Source of the DNA: Pseudomonas entomophila
GTDB taxonomy: Bacteria; Pseudomonadota; Gammaproteobacteria; Pseudomonadales; Pseudomonadaceae
Reading direction: 5' to 3'
Length of the DNA: 64,000 nucleotides
Assembly (NCBI RefSeq): GCF_029193575.1
Contig: NZ_JARGCS010000012.1
Location: forward strand, 558,001-622,000
Shown here: positions 28,167 to 36,417 of the stretch, piece by piece
Layout of the letters: each line of letters starts with the position of its first letter
Numbering within the stretch: position 1 is the stretch's first letter
Notes under the pieces: generated by a model
The model's input: only the letters and a program-made list of their open reading frames with translations
Database searches by the model: none
What the model was told of the DNA's origin: nothing
Translations under genes and position numbers: made by a program

Positions 28167-29662
28167 TGTCGGTCGGATTCAGCAACATCCCCGCGGACAT
28201 CCGCGTCCCGCTGTTCTATGCCGAGATGGACAACTCGGCGGCCAACAGCGCCACCTCCAACCTGCGTCGGCTGATCGTCGCCCAGGTCAACGACAACGTC
28301 AGCCGCGAGCAAACCGGCAAGCTGGTGCTGCTGCCGAGCCTGGCCGTGGCCCGGCAGATCGGCGGCCAGGGTTCGATGCTGGCGGCCATGTACGAAACCT
28401 GGCGCAAGGCCGACCCGATCGGCGAGGTCTGGTGCCTGCCGCTGCTGGCCAGCGAAGGCGTGGCGGCCAAGGCCGAAGTGAAGGTCGAAGGCGGCGCCAC
28501 CGAGGCCGGCCTGGTCAACCTGTACGTTGCCGGCACCAAGGTCCAGGCCAGCGTGGCCTTGGGCAACAGCGCGACCCAGGTGGCCGCGGCGCTGGCCCTG
28601 AAGGTCAACGCCAACCCCGACCTGCCGGTGACCGCTGTGGCGGCTGCCGGTGTACTGACCCTGACCTGCAAATGGTCCGGTGCCAGTGGCAACGACATCG
28701 CCCTGGAGCTCAACCGCCTGGGCCTGAGCAACGGCGAGCAGACCCCTGGCGGCCTGACCCTGACCCTCACCGCCTTCGCGGCCGGTGTCGGCGTGCCGGA
28801 CCAAGTCCAGGCCCTGGCCGCACTGGGTGACGAGCCGTTCGAATTCATCTGCCAGCCGTGGTCCGACAGCGCCAGCCTCGATGCCTGGAAGCTGGCCATG
28901 GACGACAGCGCCGGGCGCTGGTCGTGGGCGCGCCAGCTGTACGGCCACGTATACGGCGCCAAGCGCGGCACCGTGGGCAGCCTCGTCGCTGCCGGGCAAC
29001 AGCGCAACGACCAGCACGTCAGCCTGTTGGCGGTGGAGCAGGGCGCGCCGCAGCCGGTGTGGCTGCACGCGGCAAGCTTCGCCGCGCGTTCGGCGGCGTT
29101 CCTTTCCGCCGATGCCAGCCGCCCGACCCAGAGCGGTACCTTGCCGGGCCTGGAGCCGGCCGCCGCCAGCGCGCGTTTCACCCTGAGCGAGCGCCAGTCG
29201 CTGCTCAGCTACGGCATCGCCACCGCGTACTACGAAGGCGGTTCGCTGCGCATCCAGCGGGCGATCACCACCTACCAGAAGAACGCCTACGGCCAGCCGG
29301 ACAACTCCTACCTGGACAGCGAGACCCTGCACCAGTCGGCCTTCATCGTGCGCCGCCTGCAAGGGGTGATCACCAGCAAGTACGGGCGCCACAAGCTGGC
29401 CAGCGACGGCACCCGCTTCGGCGCCGGCCAGCCGATCGTCACGCCGAGCACCCTGCGTGGCGAGCTGATCGCCCAGTACGCGCGCCTGGAAAACGAAGGC
29501 CACGTGGAGAACGCCGAGCTGTTCGCCGAGCACCTGGTGGTGGAGCGTTCGGCCACCGACCCGAGCCGGGTCAACGTGCTGTTCCCGCCGGACTACATCA
29601 ACGGCTTGCGCGTGTTCGCGCTGCTCAACCAGTTCCGCTTGCAGTACGAAGACGCCGCCTGA
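28166..29662 (+). CDS. Contractile tail sheath protein of tailocin 2 (Mu gpL-like)
   Basis: A 498-residue sheath protein, matching Mu L in length (495 aa). The opening GFSNIPADIRVPLFYAEMDN is typical. An inserted beta-domain (VEGGATEAGLVNLYVAGTKV, ~110-195) precedes the sheath core. The conserved C-terminal core includes GIATAYYEGGSLRIQRAITT, DSETLHQSAFIVRRLQGVI and RVNVLFPPDYINGLRVFAL. The ATG shares a base with the preceding TAA. A terminator-like hairpin (29685) separates it from the tube gene. Confidence 0.95.
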   Translation: MSVGFSNIPADIRVPLFYAEMDNSAANSATSNLRRLIVAQVNDNVSREQTGKLVLLPSLAVARQIGGQGSMLAAMYETWRKADPIGEVWCLPLLASEGVAAKAEVKVEGGATEAGLVNLYVAGTKVQASVALGNSATQVAAALALKVNANPDLPVTAVAAAGVLTLTCKWSGASGNDIALELNRLGLSNGEQTPGGLTLTLTAFAAGVGVPDQVQALAALGDEPFEFICQPWSDSASLDAWKLAMDDSAGRWSWARQLYGHVYGAKRGTVGSLVAAGQQRNDQHVSLLAVEQGAPQPVWLHAASFAARSAAFLSADASRPTQSGTLPGLEPAAASARFTLSERQSLLSYGIATAYYEGGSLRIQRAITTYQKNAYGQPDNSYLDSETLHQSAFIVRRLQGVITSKYGRHKLASDGTRFGAGQPIVTPSTLRGELIAQYARLENEGHVENAELFAEHLVVERSATDPSRVNVLFPPDYINGLRVFALLNQFRLQYEDAA

Positions 29663-29684
29663 GGCGCGACCAACCACCTATCCC

Positions 29685-29710
29685 GGCCCGCCACGCGCGG
29701 GCCTGTTTTT
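29685..29710 (+). terminator. Terminator-like hairpin between sheath and tube of tailocin 2
   Basis: GGCCCGC (29685-29691), loop CACGC, GCGGGCC (29697-29703), followed by TGTTTTT. It lies within the operon, 20 bp before the tube gene, so it probably modulates rather than stops transcription. Confidence 0.65.
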
Positions 29711-29723
29711 ATGGAGAGATGCC

Positions 29724-30071
29724 ATGGGGCAGAAAATCGCGGGCACCTGCTACGTCAAGGTCGACGGGGCCCAACTGACCATCAAGGGCGGCTGCGAAGC
29801 ACCGCTGATGGAAGTCAACCGCAGCACCCTGGTGCCCGGTTACTACAAGGAAGAGGAGCGTCGCGCATCGCTGAAAGTCACCGCGCTGCACACCCCGGAT
29901 TTCCCGCTGAAGAAGCTGGTCAACGGCACCGACATGACCATCACTTGCGAGTTCAGCAACGGCCGTGTCTACGTGCTGGCCGGCGCCTACCTGGTCGGTG
30001 AACCGGTAAGCAAGGGCGACGACGCCGAGATCGCCCTGGAATTCGACGGCATCAAGGGGAGCTGGCAATGA
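29724..30071 (+). CDS. Tail tube protein of tailocin 2 (Mu gpM-like)
   Basis: A 115-residue Mu M-type tube protein (Mu M is 118 aa). Family motifs are QKIAGTCYVKVDGAQL, KGGCEAPLMEVNRSTLVPGY and ALHTPDFPLKKLVNGTDMTI. A good Shine-Dalgarno (GGAGAG) precedes the ATG. It overlaps the following chaperone gene by 4 bp (ATGA). It is much shorter than the P2-type FII tube (169 aa) of module 1, in line with distinct ancestry. Confidence 0.93.
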   Translation: MGQKIAGTCYVKVDGAQLTIKGGCEAPLMEVNRSTLVPGYYKEEERRASLKVTALHTPDFPLKKLVNGTDMTITCEFSNGRVYVLAGAYLVGEPVSKGDDAEIALEFDGIKGSWQ

Positions 30072-30364
30072 CCCAGACCCTCAAGCTCAACGTGCCGCTC
30101 GAGGCCCACGGCGAAGTGCTGCAGGAACTGGCCCTGCGCCGGCCCACGGTGCAGGAAGTGCGTGCCATCAAGGCCTTGCCCTACCGCATCGACAAGAGCG
30201 AGGAGGTCAGCCTGGACATGGATGTGGCCGCCAAGTACATCGCCGTCTGCGCCGGCATCCCGCCGTCGTCGGTCAACCAGATGGACCTGGCCGACCTCAA
30301 CACCGCCAGCTGGGTCGTCGCCGGTTTTTTCATGAGTGCGGCATCGCCGACCTCGGCGGGTTGA
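30068..30364 (+). CDS. Tail assembly chaperone of tailocin 2 (Mu gp41-like, zero-frame product)
   Basis: A 98-residue product of the unshifted frame, matching Mu gp41-type proteins (LELALRRPTVQEV-like core LQELALRRPTVQEVRAI, then KYIAVCAGIPPSSVNQ and SWVVAGFF). The last ten residues after the slippery site are family-atypical. The perfect heptamer T TTT TTC at 30325-30331, read in phase, predicts a -1 frameshift that gives a 142-residue fused form (30068-30495). Both forms are expected to be needed for tape-measure packing. Confidence 0.88.
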   Translation: MTQTLKLNVPLEAHGEVLQELALRRPTVQEVRAIKALPYRIDKSEEVSLDMDVAAKYIAVCAGIPPSSVNQMDLADLNTASWVVAGFFMSAASPTSAG

Positions 30365-30495
30365 TCGCGACGGCCTATGACCTGGCCTGGTTCTGGCGGG
30401 TGGACCCCGAACAGATGCTGGCCAGGCCCCTGGATGTGCTCCGGGAATCCCTGGAGCACGCGCAACGGATCAATGCGATGCAACAGGTGCAATGA
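30331..30495 (+). CDS. -1 frameshift extension of the tailocin 2 tail assembly chaperone (Mu gp42 counterpart)
   Basis: A 54-codon frame reached by a -1 shift at T_TTT_TTC (30325-30331). It encodes HECGIADLGGLIATAYDLAW and then VDPEQMLARPLDVLRESLEH, ending in TGA directly before the tape-measure ATG (30496). The Trp-rich helix and the WFWRVDPEQ core are typical of the shifted product. The frame has no plausible start of its own, so it is almost certainly made only as a fusion. Mu itself uses a -2 shift, so the -1 type here differs from Mu and resembles P2. Confidence 0.82.
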   Translation, partial: HECGIADLGGLIATAYDLAWFWRVDPEQMLARPLDVLRESLEHAQRINAMQQVQ

Positions 30496-32112
30496 ATGGC
30501 AGATCAACTTCAGCTCAATTCAATGGCGCTGGCTACGGGGCGCCTGGTGCTCAACCTGGGCCAGATGCGCCGTCAGGCCGCCGAAGTCGCGGCCCAGGCA
30601 CCCAAGGTCTCTGGTTTTGCCGAGGCCCTGGAAAACAGCACGCTCGCCGAGGTCGAGATCGGCAACGTGTTCAAGGGAGAGGGGCTGGCTGAACCTTTCG
30701 TCAATGGCATCAAGGCTGCCTTGGCGTTCGAACAGCACCTGCACGATCTCAAGGAAGACAAGGCCGAGGGCGACCCTTTGAAGGGCACCGGGTTGCAGCG
30801 TGACGACTTGGCCAAGCTGTTGCCGCAAGCCGATGTGCGCAAGGGTCAGGAGAGCCTGGCGCAACTGCGTGAGGCGATCGGCGGTGTGAGCCTGGCGTTC
30901 GGCGTGGCGTTGCTGCCGGCCTTCGTCGCGGTGGCCGATGCATTGACGCCGATGCTCCAAGGGCTCTCGCAACTGATCGTCGCCCACCCGCAATTGGCCG
31001 AGGGGGTGGCCGCAGCGGCGGTGGCCTTCACGGTGATGAAGGTCGCGCTGACGGCCCTGAGCTTCGGCAGCGTCGGGCTGGTGATTGGCGCGCTCGCGCT
31101 TGCGGCTGGGGTGATCGTGGCCAACTGGGCACCCCTCTCGGCGTTCTTCACCGCCATCGGCCAGCGTATCGGCCAAGTGCTGGCGGTCGTGGGGGAGGCC
31201 TTTGCCGGGTTGCTGGGCGTGGTGGCCTCGGCATGGGGCGCGGTGGTCGGGTTTTTCGCAAGGCTCGGCGCGCAAATCCTGCTGGCGTTGCAGATCAGTT
31301 GGGTGGTGATCAAGGCACTGTTCAACTGGAGCCCGATGATGCTGCTGGCGAACAACTGGCAGAAGATTCCCGAGTTCATCGGCAACACGATGGCCGACAG
31401 CCTGGCACGGCTTTCCGCGGTCTGGGACTGGATTCGTGCAGTGTTCGACTGGTCGCCCATGCCGCTCCTGGAGCGCGCCTGGAGCGCCCTTGGTGGGTTC
31501 TTCGAGGGCCTGTTCGAGAATGCCGGGCGTTTCGCCCTGCGTTTCCTGGCTCGTCTGGGCAGGGCGTTCGGCTTCTCGCCGCTGTCGATGCTGGAGGAAC
31601 TCTGGACACCGGTGTCCGGTTTCTTCGAAGAGCTCTGGGGCCAATTGCAGAACGTCCTGTCACCGATCCGTGCAACCTTCGACACGCTGTTCGGTGGTTC
31701 TCCTCTGGAGAGCCTGAAGCAGCGGTGGGAGCCGCTGGCGTCCTGGCTGACTGAGTGGTGGGCCAAGCTCGCGCCGATCATCGAACCGATCCGGGCGTTC
31801 TTTGGCGGCACCTTTTCCAGTGCCTTCCAGGCCTTTGCTGCGCAGGGCGAAGCGTCGGGTGCGTCGGACATCGCCCAGTCGCTGCCCGACGCGTCTTCTT
31901 CGCTGGCCAGCCCATTGGCGGGCAACGGGTCGAGCATGTTGGTGCAACAGACCGCCGAGGCACGCCGCACTTCACTGGACGGCAGCCTGTTGCTGCGCTT
32001 CGAGAACCCGCCCCCGGGCCTGGCCCTGGCCGACAGCCAGAGCAATCAGCCGGGCCTGAGCATCCGCTCGAACGTGGGCGTCCGTTCACTCTCGCAAGGA
32101 GGTGTCGCATGA
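30496..32112 (+). CDS. Tape measure protein of tailocin 2
   Basis: A 538-residue tail length-determining protein. Residues ~1-120 form an amphipathic helical region (RLVLNLGQMRRQAAEVAAQ, then KGTGLQRDDLAKLLPQADVR). A long hydrophobic domain follows (~140-265, e.g. VSLAFGVALLPAFVAVADAL, GLVIGALALAAGVIVANWAP). Repeated SPMxLLxxxWxxI/L units are visible (NWSPMMLLANNWQKIPEFIG, DWSPMPLLERAWSALGG, FSPLSMLEELWTPVSG, SPLESLKQRWEPLASW), each about 40-50 residues. It is shorter than the tape of module 1 (777), which predicts a shorter tail. It overlaps the next gene by 4 bp. Confidence 0.93.
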   Translation: MADQLQLNSMALATGRLVLNLGQMRRQAAEVAAQAPKVSGFAEALENSTLAEVEIGNVFKGEGLAEPFVNGIKAALAFEQHLHDLKEDKAEGDPLKGTGLQRDDLAKLLPQADVRKGQESLAQLREAIGGVSLAFGVALLPAFVAVADALTPMLQGLSQLIVAHPQLAEGVAAAAVAFTVMKVALTALSFGSVGLVIGALALAAGVIVANWAPLSAFFTAIGQRIGQVLAVVGEAFAGLLGVVASAWGAVVGFFARLGAQILLALQISWVVIKALFNWSPMMLLANNWQKIPEFIGNTMADSLARLSAVWDWIRAVFDWSPMPLLERAWSALGGFFEGLFENAGRFALRFLARLGRAFGFSPLSMLEELWTPVSGFFEELWGQLQNVLSPIRATFDTLFGGSPLESLKQRWEPLASWLTEWWAKLAPIIEPIRAFFGGTFSSAFQAFAAQGEASGASDIAQSLPDASSSLASPLAGNGSSMLVQQTAEARRTSLDGSLLLRFENPPPGLALADSQSNQPGLSIRSNVGVRSLSQGGVA

Positions 32113-33410
32113 ACCGTGACTGGACCGAGAGCCTGTTGCCCGCCAGCTTCGCCGGGGTGAAGTTCTGGGTCGGCAAGGCCACCGTGCCGGTTGGGCGCAA
32201 GGGTGCGCTGCACGAGTATCCGCAGCGTGACCAGGCGTTCTTCGAAAGCCTCGGCCGTCAGGCCCAGGTGCACGACTTCGAGGCCTTCATCGTCGGCCCG
32301 GACTGCTTCGCTCAGCGCGACCGGTTGCTGGCCGCGCTGGCCAAGGGCGCCGGCGAGCTGGTGCACCCGTGGCTGGGGCGCATGCAGGTCAAGGTCGGCG
32401 AATGCAGCCTGACCCAGGAGCGCAAGGCCGGGGGCGTGGCCAGCTTCAGCCTGAAGTTCCACCCGGACACGCCGCTGACCTACCCCAGCGCCCGGGCCAA
32501 CACCCGCCAGCAACTGGAGCGCGCCTCGCAGTCGCTGCTCGACGCGGCGCTGGCGCGCTACCAGGCGACGCTGGCCCAGGTCGACCAGGCGCGGATCAAC
32601 CTGCAAGCCCTGCGCAGCCGATTGTCGGGCGCGTACAACCTGATCAACCAACAGTTCAAACCGTGGCTGGCGACCTTCGACAGCCTGGGCGCGCTGGTCG
32701 ATTCGCTGGTCAACGCGCCCCGGGCGATCAGCGCCCTGGCCGGCAACTACTTCAGCGACATTAAGGGCAACCTGGGCCGCTTCTCGCAGCCCTCCAGCGA
32801 CGCCCCGGGCGATTCGGCGCTGGCCTTGAACCAAGCCTTGGGCCGGGGCTATCGCGGCGTGCTGGCCAACGCCACGCAACAGGCCGAGGCCGCCGCCCAG
32901 CTCGAACGCTTGCCGCCTGCCAGCGGCAAGGACACCGGCCTTGCTGCCCAGGCGCTGATCGACCTGCTGCAGGACGCTGTGCTGGTGCAGTTGGCGCTGT
33001 TGCTAGCGCGCATGCCGGTCAATGCACGTGGCAGCGAACTGGCCGGTGTGCCGACGCTGGCGGTGCAACGGCTGCAGCCGGTGGCGCGCCCGCAGGTGCC
33101 AGTGGCGGACGACGTGCTGGCCCTGCGCGACCTGCTCGACGAGGTGATCTGGCAGGCCGCGCTGCGCGCCGATGCGCAGCACTACCCGGCCTTGAGCGAG
33201 CTGCGCCAGCTGCTGGCGACCCACCTGGAAGCGGTGGCCGCCTCCGGCGTGCGCCTGGTCGCGGTCACCCCTGAGCAACCGCTGCCGGCGTTGGTGCTGG
33301 CCTACCGACGCTTCGCCGACGCGACCCGTGCCGGCGAGATCGTCCAGCGCAACCGCGTGCGTCACCCCGGCTTCGTGCCGCCGGTGCCGCTGCAGATGGC
33401 CGGGGAGTAG
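32109..33410 (+). CDS. DNA circularisation N-terminal domain protein (Mu gpN-like)
   Basis: A 433-residue Mu N-type tail/baseplate protein; the DNA circularisation name is historical. The N-terminal DNA_circ_N domain has WTESLLPASFAGVKFWV, HEYPQRDQAFFESLGRQAQV, FEAFIVGPDCFAQRDRLLAA and HPWLGRMQVKVGECSLTQE. The middle is a coiled-coil-like helical region (LERASQSLLDAALARYQATL and following). It starts in an ATGA overlap with the tape measure and is followed by the hub gene after 3 bp. In contractile phages it links tube tip and hub. Confidence 0.92.
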   Translation: MNRDWTESLLPASFAGVKFWVGKATVPVGRKGALHEYPQRDQAFFESLGRQAQVHDFEAFIVGPDCFAQRDRLLAALAKGAGELVHPWLGRMQVKVGECSLTQERKAGGVASFSLKFHPDTPLTYPSARANTRQQLERASQSLLDAALARYQATLAQVDQARINLQALRSRLSGAYNLINQQFKPWLATFDSLGALVDSLVNAPRAISALAGNYFSDIKGNLGRFSQPSSDAPGDSALALNQALGRGYRGVLANATQQAEAAAQLERLPPASGKDTGLAAQALIDLLQDAVLVQLALLLARMPVNARGSELAGVPTLAVQRLQPVARPQVPVADDVLALRDLLDEVIWQAALRADAQHYPALSELRQLLATHLEAVAASGVRLVAVTPEQPLPALVLAYRRFADATRAGEIVQRNRVRHPGFVPPVPLQMAGE

Positions 33411-33413
33411 ACC

Positions 33414-34469
33414 ATGGACGACCCGCGCAATGCCGTGACCCTCAGCGTCAACGGCCTGGACTACGGTGGCTGGACCAGCGTCGAGGTCAGCGCCGGCTTC
33501 GAGCAACAGGCGCGCAGCTTCAAGCTCGGCATCACCTGGCAGTGGCCGGGGCAGGGCAGCGCGGTGCGCATCGCCGCGGGCGACCGCTGCGAGCTGCGCA
33601 TCGGCAACGACCTGGTGCTGACCGGCTGGGTCTCGGCCACGCCGATCAACCACGACCACAAGCAGACCGCGTTGACCGTGCAGGGTGAATCGCTGACCGT
33701 CGACCTGGTCGAGTGCTCGGCGATCAACGACCCCGGGCAATGGCGCCAACAACGCCTGGAGCAGATCGCCCAGGCCCTGGCCGCGCCCTACGGCGTGCGG
33801 GTGCGCAGCGAGCTGGGCGTGCTCGCGCCGATCGCCGTGCACGCCATCCACCCCGGCGAGACGGTGTTCCAGTCGCTGGACCGCCTGCTCACCGTGCAGA
33901 TGGCCTATTCCACCGACGACGCCGAGGGCGGCCTGGTGCTGGTGCGCCCTGGCAGCGGTGGCCTGGCGTGCGATGACCTCAAGGTCGGGCGCAACGTGCT
34001 GTCGGCCAACGCCACGCTCAGCCACCAGAAGCGCTTCACCGAATACCGCATTCGCGGCCAGCGCAAGCGCAAGACCGGCGAGACCGCCGAACAGGCCTGC
34101 GGCGTTGAGGCCGTGGCCTTCGACCCGGCGGTGCGTCGACGCGTGCTGGTGATCAACGAGAGCTGCCAGATCAGCGAGCGCGACGCCCAGCGCCGTGCCG
34201 ACTGGGAGGCGCGCAGCCGCGAGGCGCAGGTGTGGGAGGCGACCTACAAGGTGCAGGGCTGGCGCCAGTCCAACGGCGAGCTGTGGCGGCAGAACACCCT
34301 GGTGTGGGTGAGCGACCCGATCCTCGGCCTCGAACGCTGGATGCTGATCGCCAAGGTCACCTACCACCTCGATGGCAATGGCTCGGTCACCACCTTGCAG
34401 GTGGCGCCGGCGGCCAAGTTCGAACTCAACCCGATCGATCCGCAGCGCCCCAAGCGCGAGGCCGAGTGA
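33414..34469 (+). CDS. Baseplate hub protein of tailocin 2 (Mu gpP/gp44-like)
   Basis: A 351-residue hub protein. The N-terminal half carries VTLSVNGLDYGGWTSVEVSA and LKVTGWVS-type strands (VLTGWVSATPINHDHKQTAL). The second half carries HPGETVFQSLDRLLTVQMAY and the ending PIDPQRPKREAE. It corresponds to Mu P and T4 gp27, the trimeric hub on which the spike sits. The start follows GGGGAG. It is the functional equivalent of gpD (26209) in module 1, with different sequence. Confidence 0.9.
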   Translation: MDDPRNAVTLSVNGLDYGGWTSVEVSAGFEQQARSFKLGITWQWPGQGSAVRIAAGDRCELRIGNDLVLTGWVSATPINHDHKQTALTVQGESLTVDLVECSAINDPGQWRQQRLEQIAQALAAPYGVRVRSELGVLAPIAVHAIHPGETVFQSLDRLLTVQMAYSTDDAEGGLVLVRPGSGGLACDDLKVGRNVLSANATLSHQKRFTEYRIRGQRKRKTGETAEQACGVEAVAFDPAVRRRVLVINESCQISERDAQRRADWEARSREAQVWEATYKVQGWRQSNGELWRQNTLVWVSDPILGLERWMLIAKVTYHLDGNGSVTTLQVAPAAKFELNPIDPQRPKREAE

Positions 34470-34494
34470 TCGATCCCTGACACAGGCACAACCC

Positions 34495-34995
34495 ATGAAC
34501 CTACTCACGCGAATGCTGGCGCGCGGCAGCCTGGTGCTCGCCCAGTCCGCAGACCAGTTGCAACGCCTGCAAATGCGCCTGCTGGCCGGGGAGCTGCAGG
34601 ACGACCTGGAGCACTTCGAGGCCTATGGCTTCACCAGCCACCCGCTGCCCGGCGCCGAGGGCATCGCCGCGTTCATCGGCGGCGACCGCTCCCACGGCGT
34701 GGTGCTGGTGGTCGGTGACCGCCGCTACCGCCTGCAAGCCCTGGCCCCGGGCGAGGTGGCGTTGTACACCGACGAAGGCGACCGTCTGCACTTCAAGCGC
34801 GGGCGCATCATCGACATCGATACCGCCACCCTGAACATCCGCGCCAGCACGGCGGTGAACATCGAGTCGCCGCTGCTCAAGCACAGTGGGCGCATCGTCT
34901 CCCAGGGCGACCAGGTGGCCGCCGGCATCAGCCAGGTGCAGCACGTGCACGGCGGCGTGCAGGGCGGCAATGGGCAGACCGGGAGGCCGGCATGA
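34495..34995 (+). CDS. Baseplate assembly/spike protein of tailocin 2 (Mu gp45-like)
   Basis: A 166-residue spike protein. The N-terminal helix LLTRMLARGSLVLAQSADQL leads into an OB-fold (RLQMRLLAGELQDDLEHFEA, HPLPGAEGIAAFIGGDRSHG, VLVVGDRRYRL) and a beta-helix end (HFKRGRIIDIDTATLNIRAS) with HVHGG close to the C-terminus. The HVH is a His-X-His motif like that in Mu gp45, whose tip binds a metal ion. It overlaps the gp46 gene by 4 bp. Confidence 0.92.
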   Translation: MNLLTRMLARGSLVLAQSADQLQRLQMRLLAGELQDDLEHFEAYGFTSHPLPGAEGIAAFIGGDRSHGVVLVVGDRRYRLQALAPGEVALYTDEGDRLHFKRGRIIDIDTATLNIRASTAVNIESPLLKHSGRIVSQGDQVAAGISQVQHVHGGVQGGNGQTGRPA

Positions 34996-35387
34996 TCAGC
35001 GCCGAACTCAAGGCCAACCTCGACCGCGCGGTGCTGATCAGCCTGTTCAGCTGGCGCCGCGCCGCACCGGACGACCCGATCGACGATGAACAGCGCCATG
35101 GCTGGTGGGGCGACAGCTTTCCCGACGTCGCCGACGACCGCATCGGTTCGCGGCTTTGGTTGCTGCAGCGGGTGAAGCTGACCGAGCAGACCCGCCGCGA
35201 CGCCGAGTTCTATGCCCGCGAGGCGCTGCAATGGTTGATCGACGACGGCCACTGCCGGGCGGTCGAGGTGCGCGGCGAGCGCAGCGGCCTGCAACGCCTG
35301 GCCCTGCACACCACGCTGGTGCTCGCCGATGGCGAGCGCCTGGACATCAACCTGGAAGACAGCTGGCAGGTGCTCTATGCCCTTTGA
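34992..35387 (+). CDS. Baseplate wedge protein of tailocin 2 (Mu gp46-like)
   Basis: A 131-residue GP46-family protein. The motif DEQRHGWWGDSFPDVADDRI followed by GSRLWLLQRVKLTEQTRRDA is diagnostic. It is the Mu counterpart of gpW/gp25. It overlaps gp45 at its start (ATGA) and the gp47 gene at its end by 11 bp, indicating tight co-translation. Length is normal. Confidence 0.92.
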   Translation: MISAELKANLDRAVLISLFSWRRAAPDDPIDDEQRHGWWGDSFPDVADDRIGSRLWLLQRVKLTEQTRRDAEFYAREALQWLIDDGHCRAVEVRGERSGLQRLALHTTLVLADGERLDINLEDSWQVLYAL

Positions 35388-36417
35388 AACCCCCAACCTT
35401 GCGCAACTGATCGACCGCACCCGCAACGACCTGGGCCGCGCGCCGTTGCGCCGCGCCGACGCCCAGGTGCTGGCGCGCGCCCTTGGCGGCGCGGCGTTCG
35501 GGCTGTACGGCTACCTGGACTGGATCGCCGAACAGATCCTGCCCGACAGCGCCGATGAAGAGACCCTCGAACGCATGGCCGCGCTGCGCCTCAAGCAGCC
35601 GCGCAAGGCTGCCCAGCGCGCCCAGGGGCAGGTTGGCTTCAGCGCCGCCGCCAGTGCGCGGCTGGAGGTCGACACCCTGCTGCAGAGCGAGGATGGCCGC
35701 AGCTACCGGGTCACCCGCGCGGTCAGCGTGCACGCGGGTGACAACCAGGCTTCGGTCGAGGCGCTCGACCCCGGTGTGAGCGGTAACGCCGAGCCCGGCA
35801 CCGCGTTGTTCTCGGTGCAGCCGGTCGCCGGCATCGCGGGGCCGTTCCGCGTGCTGGCGCCGGGCCTGAGCGGTGGCGTGGCGGCGGAAAGCGTTGAGTC
35901 GCTGCGCGCCCGGGTGATCCGCTCGTACCGGGTCATCCCCCATGGCGGCGCGGCGGACGATTACGTCACCTGGGCCTTGGAGTGCCCCGGCGTGACCCGC
36001 GCCTGGTGCCGGCGCAACTACCTGGGCCCGGGCACCGTCGGCGTGTTCGTGATGCGTGACGACGATGCCACGCCCTTGCCCACGGCTGAGCAGTTGGCCG
36101 CGATCAAGGCCTACATCGAGCCGCTGCGCCCGGTGACCGCCGAAGTGTGGGTGCTGGCCCCGGTGCCGGTGACGGTGACCTATCGCCTGCGCGTCACCCC
36201 GGACAGCAGCGTGGTGCGCGCCGCCGTCGAGGCGCAGTTGGCCGACCTGCACCGGCGCGAGGCCGAGCTGGGCGTGCCGTTGCTGCTCAGCCATATCCGC
36301 GAGGCCATCAGCGGCGCCAGCGGCGAGCGCGACCATCGCCTTGACTGGCCACTGACCGACGTGCCCGCCGAGGGCAACCAGTTGCTGGTGTACGGAGGTT
36401 GCCAATGGCTGGATTGA
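35377..36417 (+). CDS. Baseplate J-like protein of tailocin 2 (Mu gp47-like)
   Basis: A 346-residue baseplate J protein. Features are ALGGAAFGLYGYLDWIAEQI near the N-terminus, DEETLERMAALRLKQPRKAA, then the central ESVESLRARVIRSYRVIPHG and GAADDYVTWALECPGVTRAW, ending in TDVPAEGNQLLVYGG. The ATG at 35377 is chosen because PFETPNLAQLIDRTRNDL is the family start; the in-frame upstream region lies inside gp46. It overlaps gp48 by 13 bp. Confidence 0.93.
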   Translation: MPFETPNLAQLIDRTRNDLGRAPLRRADAQVLARALGGAAFGLYGYLDWIAEQILPDSADEETLERMAALRLKQPRKAAQRAQGQVGFSAAASARLEVDTLLQSEDGRSYRVTRAVSVHAGDNQASVEALDPGVSGNAEPGTALFSVQPVAGIAGPFRVLAPGLSGGVAAESVESLRARVIRSYRVIPHGGAADDYVTWALECPGVTRAWCRRNYLGPGTVGVFVMRDDDATPLPTAEQLAAIKAYIEPLRPVTAEVWVLAPVPVTVTYRLRVTPDSSVVRAAVEAQLADLHRREAELGVPLLLSHIREAISGASGERDHRLDWPLTDVPAEGNQLLVYGGCQWLD

